This document shows positions 38,169 to 50,513 of a DNA stretch of 64,000 bases, piece after piece. The translations under genes and the position numbers were made by a program. This stretch comes from Linyphia triangularis (taxonomy: Eukaryota; Arthropoda; Arachnida; Araneae; Linyphiidae): assembly GCA_963978545.1 (NCBI GenBank), contig OZ021732.1, positions 66,912,328 to 66,976,327 of the forward strand, written 5' to 3'. Positions within the stretch are counted from its first letter, which is position 1; each line of letters starts with the position of its first letter. Under the pieces are notes generated by a model, which had not been told where the DNA came from, ran no database searches, and saw nothing but the letters and a program-made list of their open reading frames with translations.

Positions 38169-38450
38169 CTACTACATTCAAGAATTCAGTGTAAAAATCT
38201 GAACCAAAAGCGTTAGATACTTTGCATGTATAATTGCCTCTGGAAGCCAAAGTTAAAGACGAAAATACCAAACTTGAAAAGTCTTTGAGCTGATGAATTT
38301 CTACTGAAGCATCTTCTGTAAGTTTCTGGGAATTTTTCATCCAAGAAAACAAGAAAGGCGATGTGCCTGATTTTATGGCACAAAATAACGTTACTTTTTC
38401 ACCAGTGCGAAAATGAGAAGCCAAATTGAATGGTTGGATTTTTGGGGGTG
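38169..38450 (-). CDS. sDscam: cassette C2, Ig1 (variable)
   Basis: 282-nt phase 1-1 exon, acceptor TTTCAG, donor GTAAGT. Encodes PPKIQPFNLASHFRTGEKVT, LFCAIKSG, FLFSWMKN, SLTLASRGNYTCKVSNAFGS and ends NVVG. Complete Ig domain, both cysteines and the tryptophan kept. Confidence 0.94.
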
Positions 38451-39177
38451 CTGAAATGTAATAAATAATTCATCAGAAAAGTAAATCGTATAATTTAAGT
38501 ATTATAGCATAATTAACAGAGGATAATGCTCTATATTATTATTATTATTGTTATACAAACTAATCAGCGAATAATATTTAACGATCAAAATGTGAGCATA
38601 CATTTTAATACTATTGCATTTTCAATAAAAATCATAATAATTCGACGCATAATTTTTATACATAAGTGTGGAACATCGGATCAATGTATCATCTCAATTT
38701 AAAATAATAAATATTAGAATTGTTAATCATTCCATTGTAAGAATATGCATCTGTTATTTATATACAAATTAGTTGTCACTCTTCCTCACTCAAAATATAG
38801 TTGTATAAAAGTATTCGAATTATATGCAATGCATTTGATTTCTTATTATTTAAGTAATGCATAGTTTAGATAGATATTGAAATAACTTATTGTTTATGTT
38901 ACACAAATAAATTGTTTTACTTAGAAGCGATATATTTAAGCAATCAATTTCAATTATTAAACTCACCGAGCTTCTTAATTACGATAACAGACAATTAAAA
39001 AAAAAACTTTAAAAATACTATAATATACATGTACTAAAATAAAACATGCAAATATTACCAACTTTTACACAATTTCAAAAGAAGTGAATTGCTTCCTCTT
39101 TCAGAGTGTTTAAATCATTTCATCATTTCTTAAAAATATTATTAGAAAAAATGAAACGAAATATCATCTCTACTTAC

Positions 39178-39277
39178 CGGCGTATGCTGGAAAAACATCC
39201 ATCCATATTGTGAAGAGGAGAAACGTAAAAACACGAAGTGAAAGTGAGTCATCTTGCCCTTCTCTTCTAAAATTCAT
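39178..39277 (-). CDS. sDscam: cassette C2, first exon: signal peptide
   Basis: 33 codons plus one base from ATG at 39275-39277. N-region MNFRREGQDDSLSLR, then the hydrophobic core VFTFLLFTIWMDVF, a likely cleavage after PAYA, and donor GTAAGT in phase 1. The longest N-region among the cassettes. Confidence 0.88.
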
Positions 39278-39458
39278 AACGAAAATACCACAAGAACAAA
39301 TAACTTACAATATTTTGTTGAAAGTAAACGATCATCAAATACGATGCTTGTTGAGAATGTTTAGTGTATCATAGCGTACTGTAAAACCTTGTTCATAATG
39401 TTGCCTTTTACTGAAGCTTAACTCAATCAAATACAAATGGAGAAAATATAGGTACAGA

Positions 39459-39473
39459 AGCGCCACGTGGTGT
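39459..39473 (-). promoter_or_regulatory. CTCF-like promoter motif of C2
   Basis: Minus strand ACACCACGTGGCGCT, 183 bp upstream of the C2 ATG. It fits the CTCF consensus at 13 of 15 positions. Confidence 0.65.
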
Positions 39474-39804
39474 CAATGAAACAAATTAATTTTTGTCTAA
39501 AAATATATTAATGAAACTTAGTTACAATAGAATGCATTAAAAAACTTAATTTTTTCAGTTAGAAAAGACTACAAAATAGTAGATAGTACTAAAATATATA
39601 TTTAAGCTTCGTAAATGCGATACAAAATAAATACGCATCAAATAAATTAACACATTAGCTTTGGCATATATTTAAAAGTGTATTTTTCATAAAAAATCTT
39701 GACTGATTTTCAGCAGAAAAATCACAAATGGCAGAAATTTTAATGATAAATCATTTTTTTAGCAAATAGTAATATTTAATTTGTTACCATTATTAGCATC
39801 TTAC

Positions 39805-39969
39805 CACTTATCGAGAGAATAATACCATTCGTTCGTATTTTGGATATACCATTACTGGCCTCACAAAGATAAAATCCTGCATCTTCTGTACTAGCGTGTT
39901 TCTTTATTAAGACACTTTTACCAGCAGTCTTCAGCTGTGATGTAGTTTCGACTAAACTGTCTTGATTTC
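39805..39969 (-). CDS. sDscam: cassette C3, Ig2 second half
   Basis: Phase 1-1, 165 nt, acceptor TTTTAG-type (CTTTAG), donor GTAAGA. Encodes NQDSLVETTSQLKTAGKSVL then KKHASTEDAGFYLCEASNGI, ending LSISG. Closest relative is the C4 counterpart (HAS...AGFY.C). Confidence 0.93.
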
Positions 39970-40158
39970 CTAAAGAAAGAATAATAAGTTTAGATATCGA
40001 AAGAAATCTAATAAAATTAATTTTGATTAACAGACATTTCAGAAGAGTACTTTCACTATGATTCTGTAAAAGACAATTGCAAAGTAAAAAAAGAAAATAA
40101 TGTTATCAACTAATTTGATAACAAAATGGTTATTCATATACATGGAAATGACTAGTAC

Positions 40159-40278
40159 CGGAGGATTTGAACCATGTTACATTAGGAGCTGGGAAACCTG
40201 TAGCCGTACATTCGATGGATACGTTATCTCCAGCTGATATGAATGCATCTTTTGGTTCTTTTATCCATTTAGGAGGTT
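40159..40278 (-). CDS. sDscam: cassette C3, Ig2 first half
   Basis: Phase 1-1, 120 nt, acceptor TTTTAG, donor GTACTA. Encodes EPPKWIKEPKDAFISAGDNV then SIECTATGFPAPNVTWFKSS. Strongly like C4 (EPP.WI..PKD...GDNVS.EC.A.G.P.PNVTW). Confidence 0.93.
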
Positions 40279-40481
40279 CTAAAAATAATACATAAATTTT
40301 ATCTGAGCATAATATACTTATTTCTTTTTTAACTGAATTGACATAACATTAGCTATTTTTTAAGTTAAAGAATTAAAATTTTTACTCATATTTAACTGAT
40401 AAGTTTTGAGTAAATAAATTACCTTAGCTAGATACTACCAGAAAAGATAATATTAAAACAATCTGATTGATTGAATAGTAC

Positions 40482-40763
40482 CTTTTACTTCAAGAACAGC
40501 AGTGTATCTGTCAGTACCAACGGAAGTAGCTAACTCACATGTGTAATTACCGCTTGTTGCAAGGTCAACATTTTCTATGAATAGTATAGAATAGTCAGCT
40601 GAAGTTCTTGTCGTAAATTTTTGATTTTGTTTTATGACATGTTCATTCTTAAGCCATTTGAATTCCATAGGTGGAGTTCCAGAAAGGGCTGTACAAGTAG
40701 CACTTGTTCTCTGTCCAGTTACGACAAGAGCCGGAAACGAGAATATTTGAACTTTAGAAAAAT
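40482..40763 (-). CDS. sDscam: cassette C3, Ig1 (variable)
   Basis: 282 nt, phase 1-1, acceptor TTTCAG, donor GTACTA. Encodes DFSKVQIFSFPALVVTGQRT, TCTALSG, MEFKWLKNEH, ENVDLATSGNYTCELATSVG and ends LEVKG. Complete Ig domain; nearly the same framework as C4 Ig1. Confidence 0.94.
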
Positions 40764-41295
40764 CTGAAATGAGCAGTAACAATTATAACTACAATGATTA
40801 ATTTAAAAAAAATATAGCAATTTTCATATTCAATAGAAGTTACTTTAAATAGAGGCAATAGAAATTGAATTGAATTGAGTTGTATTTGCAACAACATAAA
40901 TTTACTGGAAATAATAATACGAAAAGACAACAAAAAGTAATATAATTAAACAATGATTGTGTTGCGGAATTTCTATTTCTGATAATCATTTGTGGTAGAT
41001 AAGAAAATTTCTAGGGAAATGCACTAAATGCTTAATTTACGACATTTTATACACCATGACTACTTAAAATTGCGTTTGTGATTGTTTGTAGTAAATTTTG
41101 TAAATTTTCGAGTTATTAATTTTCGCTGACGATTTGTTTATATATAACAACTTCTGAGTAAGTCAGTTTATCAAGAAGAAAATCTATATAAATTCACTAA
41201 AAATATTGCATTTATCAAACATAAATACAAATAACATTAAAGATATTCATACATATAATAAAATGTATAAATTAAGCAATGACAGATTTACTCAC

Positions 41296-41386
41296 CAGAT
41301 CGGTAGGCTTCACTAAATCCAAAAGACGCCACAAAAAAGCAAGTAAGATACAGTGTCAAACTGGCTACTAAGACTGTGTGCATCAT
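41296..41386 (-). CDS. sDscam: cassette C3, first exon: signal peptide
   Basis: Two adjacent ATGs (41384-41386 and 41381-41383) open MMHTVLVASLTLYLTCFFVA, a strong signal sequence, followed by SFGFSEAYRS and donor GTGAGT in phase 1. I take the first ATG. Confidence 0.9.
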
Positions 41387-41545
41387 TTAAAAATTCTTCT
41401 CTGTATAGTTGTTAAGGAAGGAAAGTATAATGATTTAGATAATTTGAAATGCCGAGTTCATTCCTCGATACATACAATCTCGGTACCACACTTTGAACGA
41501 GACGCCGTGCCGTATCACTATTTAGAATGTCACTTGCAGTACTAG

Positions 41546-41560
41546 GGCGCCGCATGTTGT
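41546..41560 (-). promoter_or_regulatory. CTCF-like promoter motif of C3
   Basis: Minus strand ACAACATGCGGCGCC, about 161 bp upstream of the C3 ATG, next to TAGTACTGCA. The flanks are alignable with the C4 promoter over about 40 bp. Confidence 0.55.
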
Positions 41561-43258
41561 CAAAAATCGGAATTATTATCATCAAAACATTTTTTAACTT
41601 AAATTAGAAATACTTACATTAGGATATTAATATTTATCAACATGCTAAAATATTTATTGACATGGAATTATTAAAAGAGTTAAAACAAGAATGTTGCTTG
41701 AATGATGATTTATCAAGAGTAGAAATAAAATTTGTACTATACACACAGCAATAATAAAGCTATTTAATTAGAATATAGAGGTTTCTTATATAAAGAATCT
41801 TATTTAGTTTAAAAAGCATTTATAATTTTTATTTACAGTTAAATCATTGTAATGAATGGAAACGTGAAATACTATTATTTAAAATATCCGGAAAAAATAA
41901 GACTAACATAATAAATGCATTTGGCTCACATGGAATATTTAAAAATAAATTTAAGAAAATATTTTATGCAATTTATTTTTGAATAAGGAAACTGTTAAAA
42001 CTAGGAATAAATAAACAAATGAAGAATCCGTACTAGATAAAAGTAATTTAAGAATTAGTTTCATTTGAGAAGAATGATATATTTCGTATTAAAATAAACG
42101 GAAATAACGGAAAAAATACTTACATGTTTTGGAATTTTTTTTACACAAAAATATTAAGAAATAATAAATTGCCATCTCCATAAATTCGTTATAAAACAAT
42201 TAATATGACTTTTTTTTTCAACGAAAAGTCCAATTAGAAATTTTAAATTATTTTGATATTAGGTTTTTGACAAATGGTTATCTTCAAAAAGTATACACGC
42301 ATTTAACACTTGAACTCATTTACTGAAATTTTTTTTATTTGGAAGAAAAGTTTTAATGATTGAACCATCAACAAAGTGTGTTTTATTTGTATAGTCCAAG
42401 AAAAATACTATGAGAAATATAAAAAAGTTAATAATGATATTTTATTCAAATTGGAATGAAAAATCCTTTATCAGATTAGCAATCAGTAAGTTCTCCACAT
42501 GCATCTTTATTTTACAAACAACACAATCAACATTTACAAAGTATTTAAATGCAAAACTTAATAAGTATTTTTTTATTATTATTTTTGTAAATTTATTAAA
42601 TGAATTATTCTGGTTTACTATGTAATATATAATTGTATACTTATTTTGTAATAATAATAATAATAACTCTTTGGAGTTGAGAATGAGAATAAATAATTAA
42701 AATGAAAGAAGGTAGGTTGATAGTAAGAAGAATTACATAGTATATTTTGAAAGGTATTGCGAATAATATCCCTAAAGTTTTAAAAACACACGAATACAAA
42801 ATATTTTTGTTAAATAACTATATAAAAACAATGAAAAATTTGTTTGCTATTGCAAAAAATTGCTTTCATAATTTATTGCTAATTGTTGAATTGATTGACA
42901 CACACCTAATGGAAATAGCACACACATATTTGTACTTTTTCATTTGACGGTATTTTTTGTTGTACATAAAAGGTTTATAATGGTTTCGAATTGTTAATTT
43001 ATTTTTTAAAAATAATCCTGCTCCAGTATTTGAATGAATCCAGTATATTATGAAAAATACAATCGACTATCAATTAAGGGCAAGCGAATGAATTCTATCA
43101 AAGTACTCAAAGTAACCGAATGAAAGTAATAAAAGAAAAATAAATTCAAGTGTTCCATAATTTTATTACTAAATTCACCATTTGTAAGAAGAGATTGAAT
43201 ATATGTTATTTTAATTCTTTGTCGTTATTGAAATCGAAGGTTATGATATTATACTTAC
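41561..43258 (-). other. spacer between C3 promoter and C4, nothing recognised
   Basis: Very AT-rich, 1.7 kb, short chance ORFs only (for example plus 42410-42625 and 42747-42947). Confidence 0.55.
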
Positions 43259-43423
43259 CACTAACAGTAATAACAATACTACTTGTCTTAATTATTGCGA
43301 CGTCATTCTCTGCCATGCATATATAGAATCCAGCGTTAACCTCTGAAGCATGTTTAATTTCCAATGTGCTTTTTCCACCCACATGTTTTTGATGATCCAC
43401 AGCTTTAAAACTATCCTGTGTAC
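43259..43423 (-). CDS. sDscam: cassette C4, Ig2 second half
   Basis: Phase 1-1, 165 nt, donor GTAAGT. The acceptor is placed at CTAAAG|GTACACAG; using the nearer ACACAG would put a stop in frame. Encodes GTQDSFKAVDHQKHVGGKST then LEIKHASEVNAGFYICMAEN, ending ITVSG. Confidence 0.9.
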
Positions 43424-43523
43424 CTTTAGGTTTAATTAAAACATTTATTAAGATTTCTATATTGTAAAAAAATATCAACATATTAAAGAAAAAAGAGAGT
43501 GTATCTTTTAAAAAACCCTTTAC

Positions 43524-43646
43524 CCTGAGTAGATTGTTTCCATGTGACATTTGGAAGAGGATGTCCAGAGGCTGAACATTCTAAGGACACATTGTCTCCA
43601 CGGTTAAGTATTGTGTCTTTAGGTAGTTGAATCCACATGGGTGGCT
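43524..43646 (-). CDS. sDscam: cassette C4, Ig2 first half
   Basis: Phase 1-1, 123 nt, acceptor TTTTAG, donor GTAAAG. Encodes EPPMWIQLPKDTILNRGDNV then SLECSASGHPLPNVTWKQST. Confidence 0.93.
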
Positions 43647-44433
43647 CTAAAAACATTATTATAAAATTAATTGGCGAGTAATAGAATTGTAGTATAGATA
43701 GTAAGATATGAAGCACATTATACATTTTAATATTATTATTTTATCCATATAATCTCTTCTTAATCTTACAGTTGATGTCGCTAAGCAGTTTAGATATCAA
43801 GGGTAAGAGTCAGAAGTTATGATAAAAATCATACTATCATTCCTTTTGAAAACTCAATGTCACATACTCCCTTTATCCACTTAGGCCTTCATTTATATCG
43901 TCATATAACGTAAAATTTGAACTTGAAATAATATTCATTGTTCATAATAATATCTTAAAATTGAAAACTTATATAATTGTTTAATTAATCAGGAGTAATA
44001 GTTTGGATCACACATTACATAACCATTAATGTGTGAACAAAAGTTAGAAAAGAAAAATACAACGAGTATTAAAATTCATCAGTATGCTAAATTTAATATA
44101 ATATGATTGAAATGCATAGAAATTTTTAAACATGTGTCTCAATTTAGACAATTCCTTAAATTTATGATTGTATATATATATATACTTAGAAGTTTTTATT
44201 ATATAAAAGTGGTTATAACGAATTTTGGTTGATTGGAGTAGTTTATACAAAATCTATACTCAAATGTATTCTCAGTGATTTTTATTGTAAATTAAGTTTA
44301 TATATCTTGATTTGCAATAAATCAAAGTTTTATTTTTTATATTTAAAAATCTAAAATTCATAAAAAGTAGTCATATAAAAGTTAATTTAATTTGCAAATA
44401 AATTCTGGAAAAATTATGTATTTTTAAAAGTAC

Positions 44434-44715
44434 CTTTTACTTCTAATGTAGTTGTATACGAATCAGATCCTGTTGGTCCTTTTAATTCACAGGTATAGTT
44501 TCCGCTACTACTCTGATCAACTTCTTCCAAAAAAATCACAGAAAAATCTCCGTAGGTGCGAATGGTAATTTTAGGATTTACGTGCAATAAATGCCCATTT
44601 TTATACCATTTGAATTCCATGGGAGACACACCAGATACAGCAGTACAAATAACGCTTGTTTTAGTACCCGATATAACTTGATCGGGAAAGGAAAACTTCT
44701 GAATCTTTGGAGATC
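44434..44715 (-). CDS. sDscam: cassette C4, Ig1 (variable)
   Basis: 282 nt, phase 1-1, acceptor TTTTAG, donor GTACTT. Encodes GSPKIQKFSFPDQVISGTKT, ICTAVSG, MEFKWYKNGH, EEVDQSSSGNYTCELKGPTG and ends LEVKG. Whole Ig domain with both cysteines. Confidence 0.95.
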
Positions 44716-44963
44716 CTAAAACAAAAATAAAATTTTCACAAAGTTGTTTGTATAAATGAAACAATAAAAATTTCGTTTGTATGGAAAACAGTAACATTTG
44801 GCACATTAAAACATTTAATGATTAAAAACAAATTAATTTTTAATTTTTTTTTTAAATTATCCATTAGTGTTCTTGATATTGACATTAAATATACAAGATT
44901 ATCCAATCAAAGTCAAATACTGATTAAACAAGAAAAGGAAAATTCATGTAAACACAGACTCAC

Positions 44964-45024
44964 CAGTTTGGAAAGCAATCGTCGTGGAAAGAATTGTAAG
45001 TAGGAAAACTATTCGTAACTTCAT
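44964..45024 (-). CDS. sDscam: cassette C4, first exon: signal peptide
   Basis: ATG at 45022-45024; MKLRIVFLLTILSTTIAFQT is a compact classic signal peptide. Donor GTGAGT in phase 1. The spliced C4 isoform is an uninterrupted 758-codon ORF through the exon at 568-702. Confidence 0.9.
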
Positions 45025-45183
45025 GAGGATTTTATGAAAGACTGATTCTGAAAAAGTAGATTGAGTAGAAGCAGAAATATAGTCTACGTACTTTCACGAA
45101 GTACTTTAGGAATAATTGTAATCTTGTCTTTCTTGTTTAAGCTAAATAGAACGCAATGGTATACTCTAACGTTGCAGTACTGG

Positions 45184-45198
45184 AGCGCCACATATTGC
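45184..45198 (-). promoter_or_regulatory. CTCF-like promoter motif of C4
   Basis: Minus strand GCAATATGTGGCGCT, about 161 bp upstream of the C4 ATG, followed by CCAGTACTGCAAC at 45170-45182. The distance is the same as in C3. Confidence 0.6.
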
Positions 45199-46285
45199 AC
45201 AAAATTGGAATTACTTTTGATACTTAAAAAAAATATAGAGAATTTCATTGAACACAGAAATCAGTTTTGTTTGGGTTATTGCTTACTTTAAAAGTTAGAA
45301 ATAAAAAAATAAGTTATTAAACACACTTTAATTATAAATAATTTATTATATACATTAAATTAGACATTGACGCAAATATATATGAAAAAAAAAAGAAATG
45401 TTGAATTAAAATAGGTTATTACTCGTATTCTATAAATACACGTGAATTCGTAATTGCGATAAATATTTATTTTGCGCTGCAATGGTTACTTGGATAACTT
45501 AACCTTATGTTTTATTGCATATAATTGTAATATGACGTACAATTTTATGCAATAAAACATCAAAATATTTTTTTGTTCGTAGAGTAAAAAATACATAAAA
45601 TCCAAATTTTACATCTAATATTAATGCGTTAATGTGAACCGTAAAAAAATCTTTATAACACTCAAAGATTAACTAAAAAATGGAGTTTAATGGTATTTGT
45701 AACAGAATTTACACATCATAACTATGATTCAAATATCATAACACACCACAAAAATAAATTTGTTCTAAAACACAACCCTTATTTTTACAAAAAAAAACAA
45801 AAAACCACACACACACCTGGTACTTATAAAACATCTCTGTACAGATTGTTTTACTATTATAGAACATCATATGCAAATAAACAAACATTCAGGATATTTA
45901 TTTTTATTAAACAATATATTAAATTGATTGAGATATTTATTGTTCAATTCGTCAATTCATTTAATCCATTAACACATTTTCAATTCGTTAAAACGAAAAA
46001 AATAAAAAATAAATTAGAATAGTTTCACACTCAGTTTACATATGTTTATACTATGGATTTTTTTTTACTCATAACAATACCTTTTATAAAACAAAGATTT
46101 AAAGGATTTAAATATCAGCATAAAATTATAGAGTAATCAGTGTTTACAATGAAAATCATTCCACGGTATGCAACTTAAAAATGTAACGATTGTATAATAA
46201 TGAATCTAAATTTGGAAGTTTTTTACACGAATTTATTAAAATTTGTAATAAGTTTTCAAATATATTAGTTTCAGTTCAGGCATAC
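45199..46285 (-). other. spacer between C4 promoter and C5, nothing recognised
   Basis: 1.1 kb, AT-rich. The plus-strand ORF at 45690-46022 is lysine/asparagine-rich low complexity and not convincing. Confidence 0.5.
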
Positions 46286-46459
46286 CAATTACTCTAAATG
46301 ATATCGTTGCTTCCAGCCCACTTCCCACTCCATTGCTAACATTGCATTTGTAAAGACCTTCATGGATTTTATGAATTTCTTTCAGTACCAAAGATCCATT
46401 TGGAAATATATTGAACTTATCTCCAGGTGTGATGCTTGTGAAGATAGATTCACCCGTTT
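46286..46459 (-). CDS. sDscam: cassette C5, Ig2 second half
   Basis: Phase 1-1, 174 nt, acceptor TTCTAG, donor GTATGC. Encodes TGESIFTSITPGDKFNIFPN then GSLVLKEIHKIHEGLYKCNV, ending SFRVIG. The NGSL...EG.Y.CNVSNG framework is shared with C6 to C9. Confidence 0.92.
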
Positions 46460-46705
46460 CTAGAACAAAAAATATTTTTGTAAATATTTTCTTTGTATTT
46501 TAGAAGTTAGGAAACTTTTTATATTAAGATATTTTTCAAAATCTAAATTTACAAAATAATGGCATAAGTAGAAATCGTTTACATATTTAAGCATTTAGGC
46601 ATAGGAAAAACTTAAAAGTAAAATAATTGATGGAAATCAGTATATTAAATAAACATATTGTACAACTTATCTTTTAAAAGTTAGCTTTTATGTAGACAGA
46701 TAAAT

Positions 46706-46829
<124 letters not shown>

Positions 46830-47383
46830 GCACTTGAGGTCGATTTTAAACCGTGGTAGTTTTCTTTTTTATTTCCAACAACTTAAAAACAACCTCTGTA
46901 GAAATTGTTTTTTTTTATCATAGAGAACTGTTCATGTAAGTAAACAAACTTTCAGGGTGCTCCACTTTTATTCAATATTATGGTCAGTTAAAATTACCAG
47001 AAAAAATTGTAATGAAAATATTTAGCAGAAAATGAAATTATCTATAAAGTTTTGCTTTTGAATAAAATGTAGTATTGAACAGATAATTCAGATATAAGTA
47101 AATGTTGTTTTATTTTATTGCAAGCAAATTTCACTAGAGAGCAATGAAATAACCGACATTATGGAAAGCATTTATTTCTTAATAATCCATTAAAATTGAT
47201 GTTATTAAAATGAAATAAAGTATGTATTATTAAATTTTGCATGACCACTGAAGTTGATGATTTTTAAGAATATCTTGTCATTTGTAACATAAATATACGT
47301 GAAATTATATGGATAAGTTGAGCACGATTTTTCACATTTATCGACACGTGTAAATAGATAAATTTGATTAAGCGTTCTCATAC

Positions 47384-47388
<5 letters not shown>

Positions 47389-47422
<34 letters not shown>
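47389..47422. repeat. poly(A) run
   Basis: About 34 A residues followed by GAGAGAGA. Confidence 0.9.
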
Positions 47423-47425
<3 letters not shown>

Positions 47426-47619
47426 AGAGAATATACGAAATTTAATGTTTAAATGTATATTTTAAACGTATTTATAGAGTGGTTTTGGTTTTTCAGGTAT
47501 AAAACAGAATGACAAAATATTCCTCTTACGGAAAAAAATCCACATTAACCTAAACTTTAAATTAATTTTAATTTCATTAGTGCAATAGAGTAATGTCATT
47601 AGTGAAAAGGAGTTCTTAC

Positions 47620-47736
47620 TAGAGAAATGCCACTGAACAGTAGGGTCTGGTTTTCCAGAAGCAGTACAAGGAAGGATTACAGAGTCTCCTGCTAAAACAT
47701 CTTTGTCTGTAGGTTTTTGAATCCAAGACGGAGGAA
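47620..47736 (-). CDS. sDscam: cassette C5, Ig2 first half
   Basis: Phase 1-1, 117 nt, acceptor TTGCAG, donor GTAAGA. Encodes VPPSWIQKPTDKDVLAGDSV then ILPCTASGKPDPTVQWHFS. The intron to the second half is long (1.16 kb) and holds the (AAT)n array. Confidence 0.92.
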
Positions 47737-48204
47737 CTGCAACAAAAAGCACTGATTGTTCAAATATATTACACTTGATTGATGATTTTCGAAAAGGACA
47801 CATCCTCTTAAAAAGTATTCCACATGAACTAAATAAACGCATCTTTAACGTAAAACTTTATAATAGAGCTAATGTAAATTGCAAGTGTTAACATGGATCA
47901 AAATGCGACACATTAATTGCTAAAAATCTTTGGTGTAAAATAAAGAGTGGAAAGATGTGAAGTATATTTCTGCAAGAAAGGGACAGCTAAAAATATTTTA
48001 TGTGTTATTTTCTAAATTGCCTTTACAATTGAACATGAAAGAACTTTTGGAATCAATTTTTGGAATTACAAATTTAACTTTACAGACAATTAAAATTAAA
48101 TATTAAACAAATACAATTTTGTGTAGTGTACTGTATGATTTTTATAAGAATTTTGAATAAAAAATTATTCATCACGATTCATAGATGTAAATTAAAGAAC
48201 TTAC

Positions 48205-48483
48205 CTAAGACTGTTAGAATAGCCGTAAAGCTATCAGTCATAAACTCTGATTTAACTACACAAGTGTAATTTCCGCTGTCTTCCTCAGTTAGTGACTCAA
48301 TTAGTATCATAGACGAATCAGTATATGATCGTATTTGAATATTAGTTGATTTATCTAAACGTAGACCATTTCTTAACCATTGAAATTGAAGTCCTTTTCC
48401 AGTGGTTGTAGAACAAACTGCGCTGGCTCTTGTACCCACAGTAAGTGATGGTGGAAAATTAAAGGGCTGAATTTTCCAAGTTT
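48205..48483 (-). CDS. sDscam: cassette C5, Ig1 (variable)
   Basis: 279 nt, phase 1-1, acceptor TTATAG, donor GTAAGT. Encodes ETWKIQPFNFPPSLTVGTRA, VCSTTTG, LQFQWLRNGL, ESLTEEDSGNYTCVVKSEFM and ends LTVLG. Closest to C6 Ig1. Confidence 0.94.
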
Positions 48484-49249
48484 CTATAAATGCAAAATAA
48501 TTCACAATTTGAAGAATCTTAAAATATTATCATTGTTAGAAATATTTGTAAATAATACTTATATTTTATTTAATTGTCAGAATAATACATGCAAAATAAA
48601 TTTTAAATGTAGCATAGCATTTTTTGATATAAATATTGAAATTTAAGATTAGGACTTAAATATAAATCACATTGATATGTGTATGAAGCTACACGCAACA
48701 TTATGTGAAAACGCATTTTAATAACAAAGTTTTTTTTTTTTTTTTTTAAATTTGTTATTTGTATTAAACTTTATATTTAATTTGAAAAGAGATTTTTATC
48801 GTTACTGGAAGTAAAAACTACTTATGACTTATATTAGGAATACTTTGAATATTGATAGAGTTTCAAATATATTTTTGACCCTCTAAACAAGAATATACGA
48901 AGTTAAATTTATTTATTTTTAGGAAAAGAAAATCACGAGAAAAGTGTAAGCACGATCTTCTTTGCATCTGTGTTAAAAAATTGAAACAGAAATTAACAGA
49001 TAACTTTGATTGCGTTGGCTTTAAAATTTTAAAAACAAAGATTTCGCAACACACACCATTTCGTAACATAACTCATTTTGCTTAACTTTTTTTAAAAATT
49101 TATTTTAATAAATTTATTACATCTGTTATGTAGTATTGTTTATCTTATTAATTTTTTTCATTTTTGTAGGAATATTAATAGCAGTTAATATAATACACAC
49201 CAGTTATCTTTAAAAAAATTTAGTTCACTTAATATCATGTGAAACGGAA

Positions 49250-49311
49250 CATTTTAAAACACCACGTAATGATTCTATAATGTAGAGTCATTAAGTGGTG
49301 TTTTAAAATGT
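49250..49311. repeat. short perfect hairpin
   Basis: CATTTTAAAACACCAC and GTGGTGTTTTAAAATG flank a loop of under 10 nt once the inner TAATGA/TCATTA pairs are added; the stem is about 27 bp. Located in the C5 first intron, about 250 bp from the signal exon. Looks like a tiny MITE end pair. Confidence 0.8.
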
Positions 49312-49547
49312 AGAGTCTGCATGTTAGAAATTGTATAATTCTAATACATATTTTATCAAAAAGTTCTATAATAATTTTTTCCCTTTCATATTCAAAGCTT
49401 AGAAAACAGTATGCATTAAATAAAATTCCATCTCGAATTTGAAGCTTAAAAACTACTGTTAGGAATAAGAACTAGCAATTTAAAAATACAAATATCTAAA
49501 TATATAAACTGTATTGAGAATTTAAAATATAAATGTAGTGTACTTAC

Positions 49548-49608
49548 CGTACTCAGATGACACTAAGATGACTCCAATAAACTCCAACATTAAAAGAAAA
49601 AAAATCAT
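49548..49608 (-). CDS. sDscam: cassette C5, first exon: signal peptide
   Basis: ATG at 49606-49608; MIFFLLMLEFIGVILVSSEY, strongly hydrophobic, donor GTAAGT in phase 1. 20 codons plus one base. Confidence 0.88.
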
Positions 49609-49808
49609 GGTATAACTGATTCTGATGTTTTCGTAAACGTGAATATTTGATAAAATCAGATGAGGTTTCAATTTAAGTCACCAATAAAACTGAAAATTGG
49701 GTTGTATATATTTCACTCTAAGAAGAACGAAATTATTGTACATCTGAAAGCACATCAAACGAAAATGGCTATCAAGGCAAAGTCATAAAAATACAGAATT
49801 TGTAAATG

Positions 49809-49823
49809 CGCGCCACGTAGTGG
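49809..49823 (-). promoter_or_regulatory. CTCF-like promoter motif of C5
   Basis: Minus strand CCACTACGTGGCGCG, about 202 bp upstream of the C5 ATG; 13 of 15 positions fit the CTCF consensus. Confidence 0.65.
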
Positions 49824-50327
49824 TAAAACATGCAACCAAACAAACCAAGTAATATTCTGTGCATGTATAATCCATAGTAAACGATATTAAAACGTTGTAT
49901 TAAAATTATCAAAAGACTTTACACAAGAAATATCGTGTGTAATGGATACATTGTAATATACAAACACAATTTTAATATTTTTTTTATAGGAAAATGCAAG
50001 ATATTAAAAAAAAATATTTCTTTTCTACTTTTATATTATCGTGAAATAGAGCACTTGAAGATATGGGAGTATGTTAGAGTGGCACAAATATTTTCAATAA
50101 TAAATATTTCACACTTGAATGAATAATTGTAAATAAAGCAAATACTTTTTATTTGCATTTGTTTATAATTTTTTCTTTTAACATTATTTATTTAAGATAC
50201 TGTTGCACTTCAAAATTAATTTCTCGTGATAACTCATGCATATAAGATGGTTTGAAGAGTTCTGGAAGGTTAGTACAAGATATACTTATTTGTATATATT
50301 CATGAACTGAGAAGCCAGATTTCTCAC

Positions 50328-50513
50328 CAATTACTCGAAGAATGGCAGATTTCGATAACATGCTACCAATTTCATTCGAGACGTTACATTGATAAGTTCC
50401 TTCGTCTTCTTTGCTGACGTCAGAGATGCTTAGGGATCCATTGTTCAAAATATCTGTACGATCTTGTTTCAAAGAGATTTCGGAAATAAGTGGGTGAAAT
50501 TTTCCATCAGCTT
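50328..50513 (-). CDS. sDscam: cassette C6, Ig2 second half
   Basis: Phase 1-1, 186 nt (the longest of this class), acceptor TTTTAG, donor GTGAGA. Encodes ADGKFHPLISEISLKQDRTD then NNGSLSISDVSKEDEGTYQC, ending LRVIG. Confidence 0.92.

Noticed and set aside
43408..43415. ACACAG acceptor for the C4 Ig2b exon
   Set aside because: It would place a TAG in frame immediately; the CTAAAG acceptor eight bases upstream keeps length and alignment with C3.
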